Position numbers and translations under genes: made by a program. Shown here in pieces: positions 42,110-51,066 of a DNA stretch of 64,000 nucleotides. Within the stretch, counting starts at the first letter, position 1, and the number at the start of each line of letters is the position of its first letter. The stretch is taken from contig NZ_VFIY01000018.1 in NCBI RefSeq assembly GCF_006385175.1, forward strand, positions 124,001 through 188,000, given 5' to 3'. Source of the DNA: Emcibacter nanhaiensis. Lineage in GTDB: Bacteria; Pseudomonadota; Alphaproteobacteria; Sphingomonadales; Emcibacteraceae. Below the pieces are notes generated by a model. The model was not told the origin of the DNA. It did not search any database and saw nothing but the letters and a program-made list of their open reading frames with translations.

Positions 42110-43525
42110 ATGAATGCACAATCAATCTTCTCGCACGAAAGACCCGTAGTTTGCATCCAGGGATTGGGCTTTGTCGGAATGGCGATGGCTATCGCTGTTG
42201 CAGACGCAAAGGATCAAAATAATAACCCCTATTACAATGTGATTGGGGTAGACCTTCCAAACGAAGTCGGACTAAAAAAAGTTACCTCCATCAATAGCGG
42301 AAAGTTACCTATCGTCAGCAATGACGTCGAATTGCAGGCTGCCTTTGACAGAGTCATAGATAGTGGAAACTTGGTAGCGACAACTGATCCGAAAACCTAT
42401 AGCTTGGCCGACATCATAGTTGTTGATATTCACCTGGATGTGATTGAAAAAGAAGACGGAACCCATTCCGCTTCCTTTGACAGCTTTAAAAACGGACTTC
42501 GCGTAATCGGAGAAAATGCAAAACCTGGTACGCTTGTCTTGCTCGAAACAACCGTGCCTCCAGGAACGTGTGAGAAAGTCGTTATCCCAGAGCTACGATC
42601 TGCTATGAAAGCCCGGGGCTTTGATGAAAACAGCCTCTTGGTTGCCCATTCCTACGAACGGGTTATGCCAGGTAAAGATTATTTCAAATCCATCGTCAAT
42701 TTCTGGCGGGTTTATTCCGGTGCCACTGAAGAAGCTGCCAATGCCGCTGAAGCGTTCCTTTCAAAAGTAATTGATGTCGACAACTTTCCCTTGACCCGCC
42801 TTCACTCCACTACCGCTTCGGAAACCGCCAAAGTTCTGGAAAACAGCTACAGAGCTGCAAATATTGCCCTCATTCAGGAATGGGGAGCTTTTGCAGAAGC
42901 CGCCGGTGTGGACCTTTTCCAGGTCCTGGATGCCATCAGAATAAGACCCACTCACAGCAATATAAGACAACCTGGTTTCGGGGTCGGGGGCTATTGTCTC
43001 ACCAAGGATCCCCATTTCGTAGATATTGGAGCCCGGGAATTATTTGGCTTTACCGACCTGAAATTCCCTTTCTGCAAGCAAGCCGTTGCCGCGAACCAAA
43101 AGATGCCTATTACGGCCCTGGACAAAATCGAAAAGCAGCTTGGCGGGAACCTGGAAGGAAAAACAATTCTTTTATTGGGGGTCAGTTATCGCCAGGACGT
43201 AGGTGACACGAGATATTCTCCCTCTGAACCCTTTGTTGTGACTGCAGAAAAAAAAGGCGCAAAGCTGATTGTACAGGACCCCTTGGTCGAGCATTGGGAA
43301 GAATTGGACCGCCCTGTTCTAGAGGAACTCCCCTCACTTGAAGGGATTGACGCAGTTGTCTTTGCAGTACCGCACAAGGAATATAGGGACATTGATGTTG
43401 TCAGGTGGGTTGCTGAAAATAACGTCCAATTGCTGGATGCAAACAACGTACTGACCCCGGAACAGGTAAACGACATAGCAACAAACAATTTGAATATTAA
43501 ATTTATTGGCAAAGGTATAAAATGA
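42110..43525 (+). CDS. nucleotide-sugar dehydrogenase (UDP-glucose/GDP-mannose dehydrogenase family)
   Basis: A 471-residue NAD-dependent four-electron dehydrogenase. The Rossmann motif is 'GLGFVGMAMAIAVA', 'ETTVPPGTCEKV' is the family's central motif, and the catalytic cysteine is in 'GVGGYCLTKDP'. The C-terminal NDP-sugar domain includes 'LLGVSYRQDVGDTRYSPS'. It oxidises an NDP-sugar to the uronic acid; whether UDP-GlcNAc (WbpA-like) or another sugar is the substrate cannot be read directly. First gene of the rightward operon, overlapping the next by four bases. Confidence 0.9.
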   Translation: MNAQSIFSHERPVVCIQGLGFVGMAMAIAVADAKDQNNNPYYNVIGVDLPNEVGLKKVTSINSGKLPIVSNDVELQAAFDRVIDSGNLVATTDPKTYSLADIIVVDIHLDVIEKEDGTHSASFDSFKNGLRVIGENAKPGTLVLLETTVPPGTCEKVVIPELRSAMKARGFDENSLLVAHSYERVMPGKDYFKSIVNFWRVYSGATEEAANAAEAFLSKVIDVDNFPLTRLHSTTASETAKVLENSYRAANIALIQEWGAFAEAAGVDLFQVLDAIRIRPTHSNIRQPGFGVGGYCLTKDPHFVDIGARELFGFTDLKFPFCKQAVAANQKMPITALDKIEKQLGGNLEGKTILLLGVSYRQDVGDTRYSPSEPFVVTAEKKGAKLIVQDPLVEHWEELDRPVLEELPSLEGIDAVVFAVPHKEYRDIDVVRWVAENNVQLLDANNVLTPEQVNDIATNNLNIKFIGKGIK

Positions 43526-44514
43526 GCAAAATCCTAATAACCGGTGGTGCCGGATTTATCGGTCTTCATCTTGCAGAAAAGCTTTTGAAAAGCGGTAATG
43601 AAATTCACTTGCTGGACAATTTTGCTCGTGCGGCAAAGGATCCGGACCTGGAGGCTTTTCTTTCCCAAAAAAATGTAACCCTGATAGAAGCCGACCTTCT
43701 TGATCCCTCTTTTATTGACAAGTTGGATACGGACTACAATATCATATACCATTTTGCTGCCATCATTGGTGTACCTCATGTGCTGGGACGTCCCTACGAA
43801 GTACTGACAAAGAATGTCGAGCTGCTGTCTAACATCATTGAATTTGCCAAAAAACAGAAGAATTTAAATCGTCTGGTTTTTGCCTCTACGAGTGAAATTT
43901 ATGCGGGGACCTTGAAATACTTTGATCTTCCGATCCCCACTCCCGAAGACACTCCTCTTGGATTAACAGACCTGGCAGAACCTCGAACGTCTTACATGCT
44001 TTCCAAAATTTATGGAGAAGCCATGTGTCACCATTCCAAACTGCCCTTTACAATTATCCGCCCCCACAATGTGTACGGCCCCAGAATGGGTATGTCGCAT
44101 GTGGTTCCGATTTTGCTTGAGCGGGCGTACAAACTGGAGGGCGACGTGCCTCTGAAGGTTTATTCACCGACCCATAAACGTACATTTTGCTATGTCGATG
44201 ATGCAGTAGACCTCCTGGAACGGGTGGCTCTTACTCCGGAGTGTGAGGGAGTTGCACTGAATCTGGGGTCCACGGATGACGAAATTACAATGGAAACCCT
44301 TGCCTTGGCCATCATTAAAACCACAGGAAAGGGCAAGGGACTAACTTATATGCCTGAAACCGAGGGTTCTGTTCCCAGACGGTGCCCGGATATGACAAAA
44401 GCGATGGAATTGACCGGATATCAGTCGAAGGTAAGTCTTGAAGAAGGGTTGGCCCGTACTTTTGAGTGGTACAAACAAAATATATTTGAAGGACACGGCA
44501 TAACTGCTGATTGA
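43522..44514 (+). CDS. NAD-dependent epimerase/dehydratase (extended SDR)
   Basis: A 330-residue NDP-sugar modifying enzyme. NAD site 'ITGGAGFIGLHLAEKLL', 'FAAIIGVPHVLGRPYE' in place of the common HLAA motif, and catalytic Tyr/Lys in 'SYMLSKIYGE' (Y-x3-K). 'RPHNVYGPRMG' is the usual substrate-site motif. It acts on an NDP-sugar as epimerase, dehydratase or decarboxylase. Given its position after a dehydrogenase, a uronic-acid substrate is plausible, including decarboxylation. Confidence 0.88.
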   Translation: MSKILITGGAGFIGLHLAEKLLKSGNEIHLLDNFARAAKDPDLEAFLSQKNVTLIEADLLDPSFIDKLDTDYNIIYHFAAIIGVPHVLGRPYEVLTKNVELLSNIIEFAKKQKNLNRLVFASTSEIYAGTLKYFDLPIPTPEDTPLGLTDLAEPRTSYMLSKIYGEAMCHHSKLPFTIIRPHNVYGPRMGMSHVVPILLERAYKLEGDVPLKVYSPTHKRTFCYVDDAVDLLERVALTPECEGVALNLGSTDDEITMETLALAIIKTTGKGKGLTYMPETEGSVPRRCPDMTKAMELTGYQSKVSLEEGLARTFEWYKQNIFEGHGITAD

Positions 44515-44563
44515 TCAAATTCCGATTAAACCAACCTCTTGATCACAAAATCATGGACTCATT

Positions 44564-45793
44564 ATGTCTGATAACTTGCTTGCAATAAACGGGGGGCCCA
44601 AGGCCTGTCCTGCCCCCTTCTCACCGTGGCCCTTATACGAGGAAGATGAAATCGCCGCAGTAGTGGAGGTTCTCCGATCAGGAAAAGTAAATTACTGGGG
44701 CGGTACAAAATGCACGGCGCTGGAGGAAGCTTTCGCCTCCTTATGCAATTGCAAATTCGGCGTGGCCGTTGCAAACGGCACCCTGGCCCTGGAGTTAGCC
44801 CTTAAGGCTATTGATATCCAGTCTGGTGATGAGGTTATCGTCCCAAGCCGTTCATTTTTCGCCAGTGCCAGCGCCATCGTAGCAGCGGGCGGGGTTCCTG
44901 TATTTTGCGACGTAGATATCGACAGTGGCAACCTGACGGTAGAAACAATAGAAGCCAAGCTTACGGACAGGACCAAAGCAGTCATTGCAGTTCATCTCGC
45001 CGGCTGGCCTTGTGACATGGATCCTATTCTTGAGCTTGCAAACCAGAAAAATTTGCTCGTCATAGAAGATTGCGCCCAGGCCCATGGAGCCCTCTACAAA
45101 GACAGGCCAGTGGGGGGAATTGGTCATATCGGTTGTTTTTCCTTTTGCCAGGACAAGATTATTTCAACAGGTGGCGAAGGGGGGATGCTCGTCACCAATG
45201 ACAAGAATGTCTGGAACAAAGCATGGTCTTACAAGGATCATGGCCGAGGTTATGACAAGGTATTCAATTATGATCACCCCCCGGGTTTCAGGTGGTTGTG
45301 TGAAGGATTTGGAACGAACTGGCGTCTGACTGAAATGCAGGCCGCCATTGGTTTGATTCAATTAAGGAAACTGGAAGAATGGGTAAACTTGCGGCGCCGT
45401 AACGCGGCAATGCTAAAGGAATGTTTCGATAAATTCCCTTCCCTGAAAACGCCAACGCCCTCTGCCGACTATTTCCATGCCAGTTACAAACTATATACCT
45501 ATGTCGATGAGACGCATCTTGCGCGGAACTGGAACCGTTCAGAAGTTCGGGAAGCTTTAAGGGCTGAAGGCCTTCCTGTAACCGATGGAGCCTGTTCAGA
45601 AATTTATCTTGAAAACGCCTTTAACGGGCCGGAAAACTTCAGGCCTCCGGAAAGGCTTCCTGTGGCAAGGAGACTGGGAGAAACTGCATTAATGTTTAAT
45701 GTACATCATACTTTGACGCATGATGAAATTGAAAATATGTGTAACGCCGTCCGTAAAGTGATGGAAATTGCGACCCTAAAGCCAGGTAACTGA
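44564..45793 (+). CDS. DegT/DnrJ/EryC1/StrS-family aminotransferase
   Basis: A 409-residue PLP-dependent sugar aminotransferase. PLP binding: 'VANGTLALELALKAIDI', 'VIEDCAQAHGA', and catalytic lysine in 'SFCQDKIISTGGEGGML'. The family transfers an amino group from glutamate to a keto-sugar nucleotide. It probably uses the product of the preceding dehydrogenase/SDR pair, since the three genes and the following sugar transferase form one unit. Confidence 0.9.
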   Translation: MSDNLLAINGGPKACPAPFSPWPLYEEDEIAAVVEVLRSGKVNYWGGTKCTALEEAFASLCNCKFGVAVANGTLALELALKAIDIQSGDEVIVPSRSFFASASAIVAAGGVPVFCDVDIDSGNLTVETIEAKLTDRTKAVIAVHLAGWPCDMDPILELANQKNLLVIEDCAQAHGALYKDRPVGGIGHIGCFSFCQDKIISTGGEGGMLVTNDKNVWNKAWSYKDHGRGYDKVFNYDHPPGFRWLCEGFGTNWRLTEMQAAIGLIQLRKLEEWVNLRRRNAAMLKECFDKFPSLKTPTPSADYFHASYKLYTYVDETHLARNWNRSEVREALRAEGLPVTDGACSEIYLENAFNGPENFRPPERLPVARRLGETALMFNVHHTLTHDEIENMCNAVRKVMEIATLKPGN

Positions 45794-45796
45794 TCG

Positions 45797-46453
45797 ATGA
45801 AACGTGTTTTTGATTTTTCCTTGGCACTTATACTGTTAATCATTTTGTCGCCTCTGCTTATCCCTGTCATGCTTATCCTTCGTTTTACAGGCGAAGGGGA
45901 GGTCTTCTACAGACAAGAGAGAATGGGAACAGGGAACAAACCCTTTTTCATCACAAAATTTGCAACCATGCAGAAGAATAGCCCCAATATCGGAGCTGGA
46001 GACGTAACCCTTAAAAATGACCCGCGTGTTTTACCTTTCGGAAAGTTCCTGAGAAAAACCAAAATTAATGAACTACCTCAGTTGTGGGATGTGTTAGTGG
46101 GAACAATGAGCTTTGTCGGCCCCAGACCACAAACTCTTGGTATACATGCTTCCTATCCTCCGGAATTTGACGAGGTATTAAATAACCTCAGACCAGGAAT
46201 CACCGGCATAGGCTCCATAGCCTTCAGGGATGAAGAAAATATTTTGGCAGAGGCCTCAGATTATGATGATTGTTATAGAAACCAGATTATTCCACATAAG
46301 GCCCGGCTGGAAAAATGGTACATGGACAATCAGAGTTTTCTGATGGACCTGCTGATCATTCTTGTGACCGCATGGGTAGTATTGTTTCCCAACAGTAATC
46401 TGCTGTACAGAATTTATCCCACATTGCCCAAATTTTCTGTCCAGAATGGATAA
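45797..46453 (+). CDS. undecaprenyl-phosphate sugar phosphotransferase (initiating transferase)
   Basis: A 218-residue monotopic transferase of the bacterial sugar transferase family (small PglC/WcaJ-C-terminal type). An N-terminal membrane segment is at residues 6-28; 'FYRQERMGTGNKPFFITKFATMQ' (with A where R is usual in KFRTM); 'KINELPQLWDVLVGTMSFVGPRP'; and 'LRPGITGIGSI'. A C-terminal hydrophobic segment is near 184-200. It starts the polymer by moving a sugar phosphate from an NDP-sugar to undecaprenyl phosphate. It begins three bases after the aminotransferase stop. Confidence 0.92.
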   Translation: MKRVFDFSLALILLIILSPLLIPVMLILRFTGEGEVFYRQERMGTGNKPFFITKFATMQKNSPNIGAGDVTLKNDPRVLPFGKFLRKTKINELPQLWDVLVGTMSFVGPRPQTLGIHASYPPEFDEVLNNLRPGITGIGSIAFRDEENILAEASDYDDCYRNQIIPHKARLEKWYMDNQSFLMDLLIILVTAWVVLFPNSNLLYRIYPTLPKFSVQNG

Positions 46454-46509
46454 TGACCTGGGTAACGATTTAAGGTAAATAGCCCGATCACTACTCAACT
46501 GGAAAAGAA

Positions 46510-47376
46510 ATGACAGATAACTTTATTATCCTTGTTGGCGCCGGCAGGTCGGGAACAACCATGATGCGCAAGGCACTTGCCGCACATTCCGATGTGGCGA
46601 CTGCAGATTTCGAACTGAATTATCTCTGGTGCCATGGAAATGTCTCTCTTAACCATGACATGCTTGACCCGGATTTACATTACACCGAACAAAAAGGAAA
46701 ATATATCCGGGAGAAGCTGGAAGAAAACCTGCGCAATACGGGCAAGAAAAAACTTATTGAAAAGACCGTCGCCAATGTACTGAGGGTATCTTATGTGCAC
46801 AAAGGACTGCCTGAAGCAAAGTTTATCCACATCATAAGGGATGGGCGGGGAGTGACTGCCTCCGCCATGAAACGCTGGACAACCAGTTATTCAGGCTCAT
46901 ATCTCTTTTCCAAAAGCAGAACCATCCCAATTACAGATTTACCTGTTGTCGCTTTCCGTTTCTTCAAAAACAGAATTATTGGGAAGCTCCTCAGTAAAGG
47001 CCGGGCGAGGAGCTGGGGGCCAAGGTGGCCCGGTATGGAAGAAGACGCAAAACACATGTCGCTCGCAGCTCTGTGTGCAAAACAATGGAAAATCTGTGTT
47101 GAAACAGGTATGGAGCAGTGTGCCAAACTGCCGAAGTCTCAGTTTATGGAGATCCGGTACGAAGAATTGGTGCAGAATCCCGTTGAAAAGTTCACCGAAA
47201 TTGCCAAATTCCTGGGCATTTCACCCGACGATCCGGGATTCCAGGATTACATCGGTTCGGTAATTACAACCACTAGCCTGGATAAGTGGAAAGAAGAACT
47301 GACTGACCAGGATTTGGAGGATTTTGATAAAATTGCCGGCCCTTTGCTACGGCGCCTCGGCTATTCCCAGGAGTAA
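46510..47376 (+). CDS. sulfotransferase family protein
   Basis: A 288-residue PAPS-dependent sulfotransferase. The 5'-phosphosulfate loop is 'LVGAGRSGTTMMRKAL' near the N-terminus, and the 3'-phosphate site is 'FIHIIRDGRGVTASAMKRW' (Arg, Ser). 'FMEIRYEELVQNP' is the conserved later motif. As the last gene of the operon it probably sulfates the surface polymer or a precursor, which would fit a marine lifestyle. Confidence 0.88.
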   Translation: MTDNFIILVGAGRSGTTMMRKALAAHSDVATADFELNYLWCHGNVSLNHDMLDPDLHYTEQKGKYIREKLEENLRNTGKKKLIEKTVANVLRVSYVHKGLPEAKFIHIIRDGRGVTASAMKRWTTSYSGSYLFSKSRTIPITDLPVVAFRFFKNRIIGKLLSKGRARSWGPRWPGMEEDAKHMSLAALCAKQWKICVETGMEQCAKLPKSQFMEIRYEELVQNPVEKFTEIAKFLGISPDDPGFQDYIGSVITTTSLDKWKEELTDQDLEDFDKIAGPLLRRLGYSQE

Positions 47377-47383
47377 AATATAC

Positions 47384-47419
47384 GGGACGGAAAAGAAGCA
47401 CATTTCCCGTCCCCTTTTT
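47384..47419 (+). terminator. terminator between the two convergent polysaccharide operons
   Basis: GGGACGG (47384-47390) pairs with CCGTCCC (47407-47413), and A/T pairs extend the stem inward. CTTTTT follows on the plus strand. It lies between stops at 47376 (+) and 47418 (-). Confidence 0.7.
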
Positions 47420-48665
47420 AAATCTGCCTTATGATTTCGATGTATTTCTCGGCCAACCGTTCATAAAGGTGATTTTCCCGCAGAAAAGCGTAGCCTCTTC
47501 CTCCCATGTCTTTAAGATCATTTTCGGACATTCCCTCCAGTTCGACAACCGCCTCAAGGAGTTTCTCAGGACTCAACGGGGGCACCTGTATCCCGCCACC
47601 ACTTTCCGTAACCGGGTTTTTCTCCGTAAGGTGGCTGATCAATATTGGTTTTGCGGCGCCCATATATTCAAATATTTTATTGGCACTCACGCCATATTTG
47701 TAGAATTCCTTATTTTCAAACCCGATGTACCCCACATCAAAAAGGGAGACGATGGGAGCAACATCTTTTTTCGGGACACGATCGAAAAAATATACATTCC
47801 TGATATTGCCGTCTCTACAGAGGCCGATTAACCTTTCTTTCTCAGTCCCATGCCCGACTAGGACAACCGCAAGGTCATCACCATATTTTTCCTGATACAG
47901 ACCAGCCGCCCCAATCAACTCCTCCAAAGGGTTAGGTATGCCATGAGTCCCTGCATAACCGATGATGAACTTCCCCTTTTTTTTCAGTTCCTTTATCTCC
48001 AGGTAAGTCGGGTTTTCGGATTCCAAACTTCCTGCTTGCACCGAACCCAGGTCGATCCCATTAGGGACATAGGCAAACCTCTCTTTTGAAACGCCCCTGG
48101 GTTCCATATATTCAAAGGTATAGGGCAAAACAGAAACCACCCTATCGGCCGTCCTGTAGGCATATTTCTCGATCCAGCTCAATAGAAGGACAAGGGGATG
48201 CCAGCTTGGCGTTCCAAGGAGTTCAGTCAGGCTAAGAGGCCACAGGTCCCTGACTTCAAAAATCAATTTGCAATTATATTTCGTAGCCCAGCGCTTTGCA
48301 GCCAAATAATGGAACGGATGAGGAGAAGAGGCAATAATAACATCCGGCTTTTCGAGCCCGGAAACTGTACAGAAGTTATTTTTGAATAAGGTCCAGGCAT
48401 AGGAAAAGTGATTGAGCAGCCTCCGCAAACCATTGGAATGGTATTCGGCGGCTTTGATCCAGACGTAATTGATCCCATCAATGTCCATTGTTGAGATATC
48501 TTCACTGACCTCCGGCGGAGTTATCATGAGATGGTGGGGCGTAGACGCAAAGATACTAACCTTGTGCCCCTTCTTCGTCAGCCATTTTGACAAATAATAA
48601 GGACGGTATTCCATCCCGATTTCCGGGGCTCCTGCGAAATGGTTCCATAACCAGATGTTCATCAA
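47418..48665 (-). CDS. glycosyltransferase family 4 (WbuB-like)
   Basis: A 415-residue GT-B glycosyltransferase. N-terminal 'HFAGAPEIGMEYRPYYLSKWLTKKGHKVSIFAS' resembles WbuB-type enzymes. The C-terminal nucleotide-sugar domain has 'IGYAGTHGIPNPLEELIGAA' and 'KYGVSANKIFEYMGAAKPILIS', with the glutamate of the E-x7-E motif. It transfers a sugar onto the lipid-linked repeat unit on the cytoplasmic face. Last gene of the leftward operon. Confidence 0.9.
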   Translation of the reverse strand: MMNIWLWNHFAGAPEIGMEYRPYYLSKWLTKKGHKVSIFASTPHHLMITPPEVSEDISTMDIDGINYVWIKAAEYHSNGLRRLLNHFSYAWTLFKNNFCTVSGLEKPDVIIASSPHPFHYLAAKRWATKYNCKLIFEVRDLWPLSLTELLGTPSWHPLVLLLSWIEKYAYRTADRVVSVLPYTFEYMEPRGVSKERFAYVPNGIDLGSVQAGSLESENPTYLEIKELKKKGKFIIGYAGTHGIPNPLEELIGAAGLYQEKYGDDLAVVLVGHGTEKERLIGLCRDGNIRNVYFFDRVPKKDVAPIVSLFDVGYIGFENKEFYKYGVSANKIFEYMGAAKPILISHLTEKNPVTESGGGIQVPPLSPEKLLEAVVELEGMSENDLKDMGGRGYAFLRENHLYERLAEKYIEIIRQI

Positions 48666-48688
48666 CTAAATTCCCAAACTCAATTCAT

Positions 48689-49801
48689 TCATGATCCGTT
48701 CCCGGCCATCATTTCCCGGTATATACTGATCATTTTTTTTTCTTCGATCGACCAGTTAAAAACCTCTTCCACCGCTTTCCTCCCATTTTTACCCACCTTT
48801 TTCGCCAGTTCACTATCCCGCAGAAAATGCTCAATGGCTTCTGCGATTTCTCGTGGATTAGTGGGATCTACGCAGACACCACAGTCATGTTTTTCAACAA
48901 TGGTCTTCCAATAGGGAAAATCAGAGGCGATCACGGGCAATCCCGAGGCCATATATTCAAACATTTTTACCGGCAGAGAATCCAGGTAATTTTCGATGGG
49001 AAGGAGCGTAACAATACCCACGTTCGATCTTGCCAGAAGGTCCGCAACGCCCTTACGATCCAAGAAACCATGTTCCACTACTTTTTCCCAGCCGGGCATA
49101 CTGCTTAATTCATCCCGCAGACCAGGGACTTTATAAATGCCGGCAATATTCAGAACCGCAGTGGTGTTGGCCAAAGCCTCTATCAGGGGGAATATTCCCC
49201 GTGCCTTTGTAATCCCTCCCACATAACAAATTTCGTTTTGACCTTTTTCGGCATCAGGTTGATAGGAAAATTCCTCCAAAAGGGGGAAGTTGTTAACATC
49301 AACAACTCTGCTGTTTATTTTCAGGAAACGATCCCTGATGAATGGAGTGGCCGTCACGACCGCAGAAAAAAAGCGAGACAGGAAATTTTCAATCTTTTCG
49401 GCTGTCCAGGAAATTGGTTTCCTTAAATATGGAGGAATCCACGGCTTGGAAATTATCTGTCGCGGCAGGTCTTCATGAACATCATAGACCACCTTTTTGC
49501 CCCTGCATTGCAACAGAAGGCCAACAGGTATCAGCTCGGGGTCGTGGAAATGATATATATCCGCGTTAATTTCCCGGGCTTTTTTTAATATCCGCCGTCC
49601 GGTAATTACGACCCTTTTAAGCCTGCTCGGGAGCCTACCTACGTCTCCAATTTTGACTTGGTCTCTGACTTCATCGCCCAATCCATCCGCAACAATCAGC
49701 TGGACATCAAAACCATTTTTGGCAAGGGACCTGCACTGTTTATGAAAAATACGCACATCATTTCTGGGATGCACAGAAGTAAGATGGCAAATTTTTATCA
49801 C
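48689..49801 (-). CDS. glycosyltransferase family 4
   Basis: A 370-residue GT-B enzyme: 'LTSVHPRNDVRIFHKQCRSLAKNGFDVQLIVADG' and 'ADIYHFHDPELIPVGLLL' in the acceptor domain, and 'KMFEYMASGLPVIASDFPYWKTIVE' with the E-x7-E pattern in the donor domain. Donor sugar unknown. The 101 bases upstream (49802-49902) hold no gene. Confidence 0.9.
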   Translation of the reverse strand: MIKICHLTSVHPRNDVRIFHKQCRSLAKNGFDVQLIVADGLGDEVRDQVKIGDVGRLPSRLKRVVITGRRILKKAREINADIYHFHDPELIPVGLLLQCRGKKVVYDVHEDLPRQIISKPWIPPYLRKPISWTAEKIENFLSRFFSAVVTATPFIRDRFLKINSRVVDVNNFPLLEEFSYQPDAEKGQNEICYVGGITKARGIFPLIEALANTTAVLNIAGIYKVPGLRDELSSMPGWEKVVEHGFLDRKGVADLLARSNVGIVTLLPIENYLDSLPVKMFEYMASGLPVIASDFPYWKTIVEKHDCGVCVDPTNPREIAEAIEHFLRDSELAKKVGKNGRKAVEEVFNWSIEEKKMISIYREMMAGNGS

Positions 49802-49902
49802 TAACTTTTTTCCTCCAAGACAGTTCCCGCCAAAGCAGTAACGGATTGGTTCTAGTTATATCCGAATAATTCCCCAAAAAAAGAGCGAACCCAACTATCT
49901 GA

Positions 49903-51066
49903 TCAATTTTGGTATTTTTTTTTCGCCAGAAGCTTTTGATAGGCCGTCACCATAATTTTTTCCTGGGTTTCCCAATTAAGCTCCTCGACCAGTTTACGGG
50001 TGTTGTCCGCCATTTTACTGAAGTCTTCCGGTGTGGTTTGCTCGATAACCTGCACCAGCCGCTCAACATCATTCGGCGGGACAAGAACACCATTGTTATA
50101 TGTTTGGACCATTCCTCTCATCTCGGGCAGATCAGAGGCGATCACCGGGACGCCTGCCATCGCATATTCAAAAAACTTATTCGGCAGGCATAGTTCATAG
50201 CTTTTGCATACAGGCTCAATCAGACACAGTCCGACATCCGCGGAGGCTGTGTATTCCGGTAGCACATCCGGAGGAACAGCAGGATGAAAATAAATATTCT
50301 CATATCGACTTGCCGCGTCCTCGACAGTTTTCTCCAAAGACCCGTACCCCATGCATACCAGAACCTTGTCGCCTTTTCCCTGAAGCGCGCTGAAGGCCTC
50401 GATTATGTCTTCAATTCCGCGCCCCCGGGACAGGACCCCCTGATAGAGAAAAATTATTTTCTCGTCAGATATTCCAAACTCTTTCCTGAAACTGTTGTTG
50501 GCCGGCCTTTGCTTATAGAGAAGTTTGGGACAGTTCATAACTGTGACTACATTACCGAGTGAATAGGTTTTCCTGTACTCCTCGGCTATGGCATTGCCGA
50601 CGACGATGACCAGATCAACGGATGTTATAAAAAAGCGCTCAAGTTTTCTTGCCAGTTTTTGACGCTGTCCCTTCAGACCGTTCTTCTCCGTTTCCAGTTC
50701 GTGTGCATCATAGATCAAAACTGAGCCATATATTTTTTTAAATAGCCAGCCAAGCGGGAGCAGGCCCAGAGAATGGCAGTTTACCATTCCAACATCCTTG
50801 TTCCTGTAAAAGACAAGGAGACGCAGGGAAAACTCAAGATATTTTATAATCTGAAAGAATATGTTTTTGGGTAACGGCCTTGTCGCCAGACGGACACGCC
50901 ATACCTCTATGCCCCCGGAAGTGATTTCACGTTCCTTCAATCCCTCTTCCCATAAGGCCGCGACATAGATACCCTGCACAAGTGCGGATCCCAAAAGGCT
51001 ATTTGCCTCTCTGGTCAGTCGGCTTTCATTCTTAAAACTGGTTAACGAGATGTGCAGGTTTTTCAT
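49903..51066 (-). CDS. glycosyltransferase family 4
   Basis: A 387-residue GT-B enzyme. 'VLIYDAHELETEKNG' is the N-terminal acceptor motif; 'LYQGVLSRGRGIEDIIEAFSAL' and 'LPNKFFEYAMAGVPVIASDLPEMRGMV' are donor-site motifs. The start overlaps the 3' end of the polymerase/ligase gene by 35 bases; no later start preserves the first beta strand. One of three glycosyltransferases in the window, which together with the initiating transferase would suit a repeat unit of about four sugars if no others exist outside. Confidence 0.9.
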   Translation of the reverse strand: MKNLHISLTSFKNESRLTREANSLLGSALVQGIYVAALWEEGLKEREITSGGIEVWRVRLATRPLPKNIFFQIIKYLEFSLRLLVFYRNKDVGMVNCHSLGLLPLGWLFKKIYGSVLIYDAHELETEKNGLKGQRQKLARKLERFFITSVDLVIVVGNAIAEEYRKTYSLGNVVTVMNCPKLLYKQRPANNSFRKEFGISDEKIIFLYQGVLSRGRGIEDIIEAFSALQGKGDKVLVCMGYGSLEKTVEDAASRYENIYFHPAVPPDVLPEYTASADVGLCLIEPVCKSYELCLPNKFFEYAMAGVPVIASDLPEMRGMVQTYNNGVLVPPNDVERLVQVIEQTTPEDFSKMADNTRKLVEELNWETQEKIMVTAYQKLLAKKKYQN

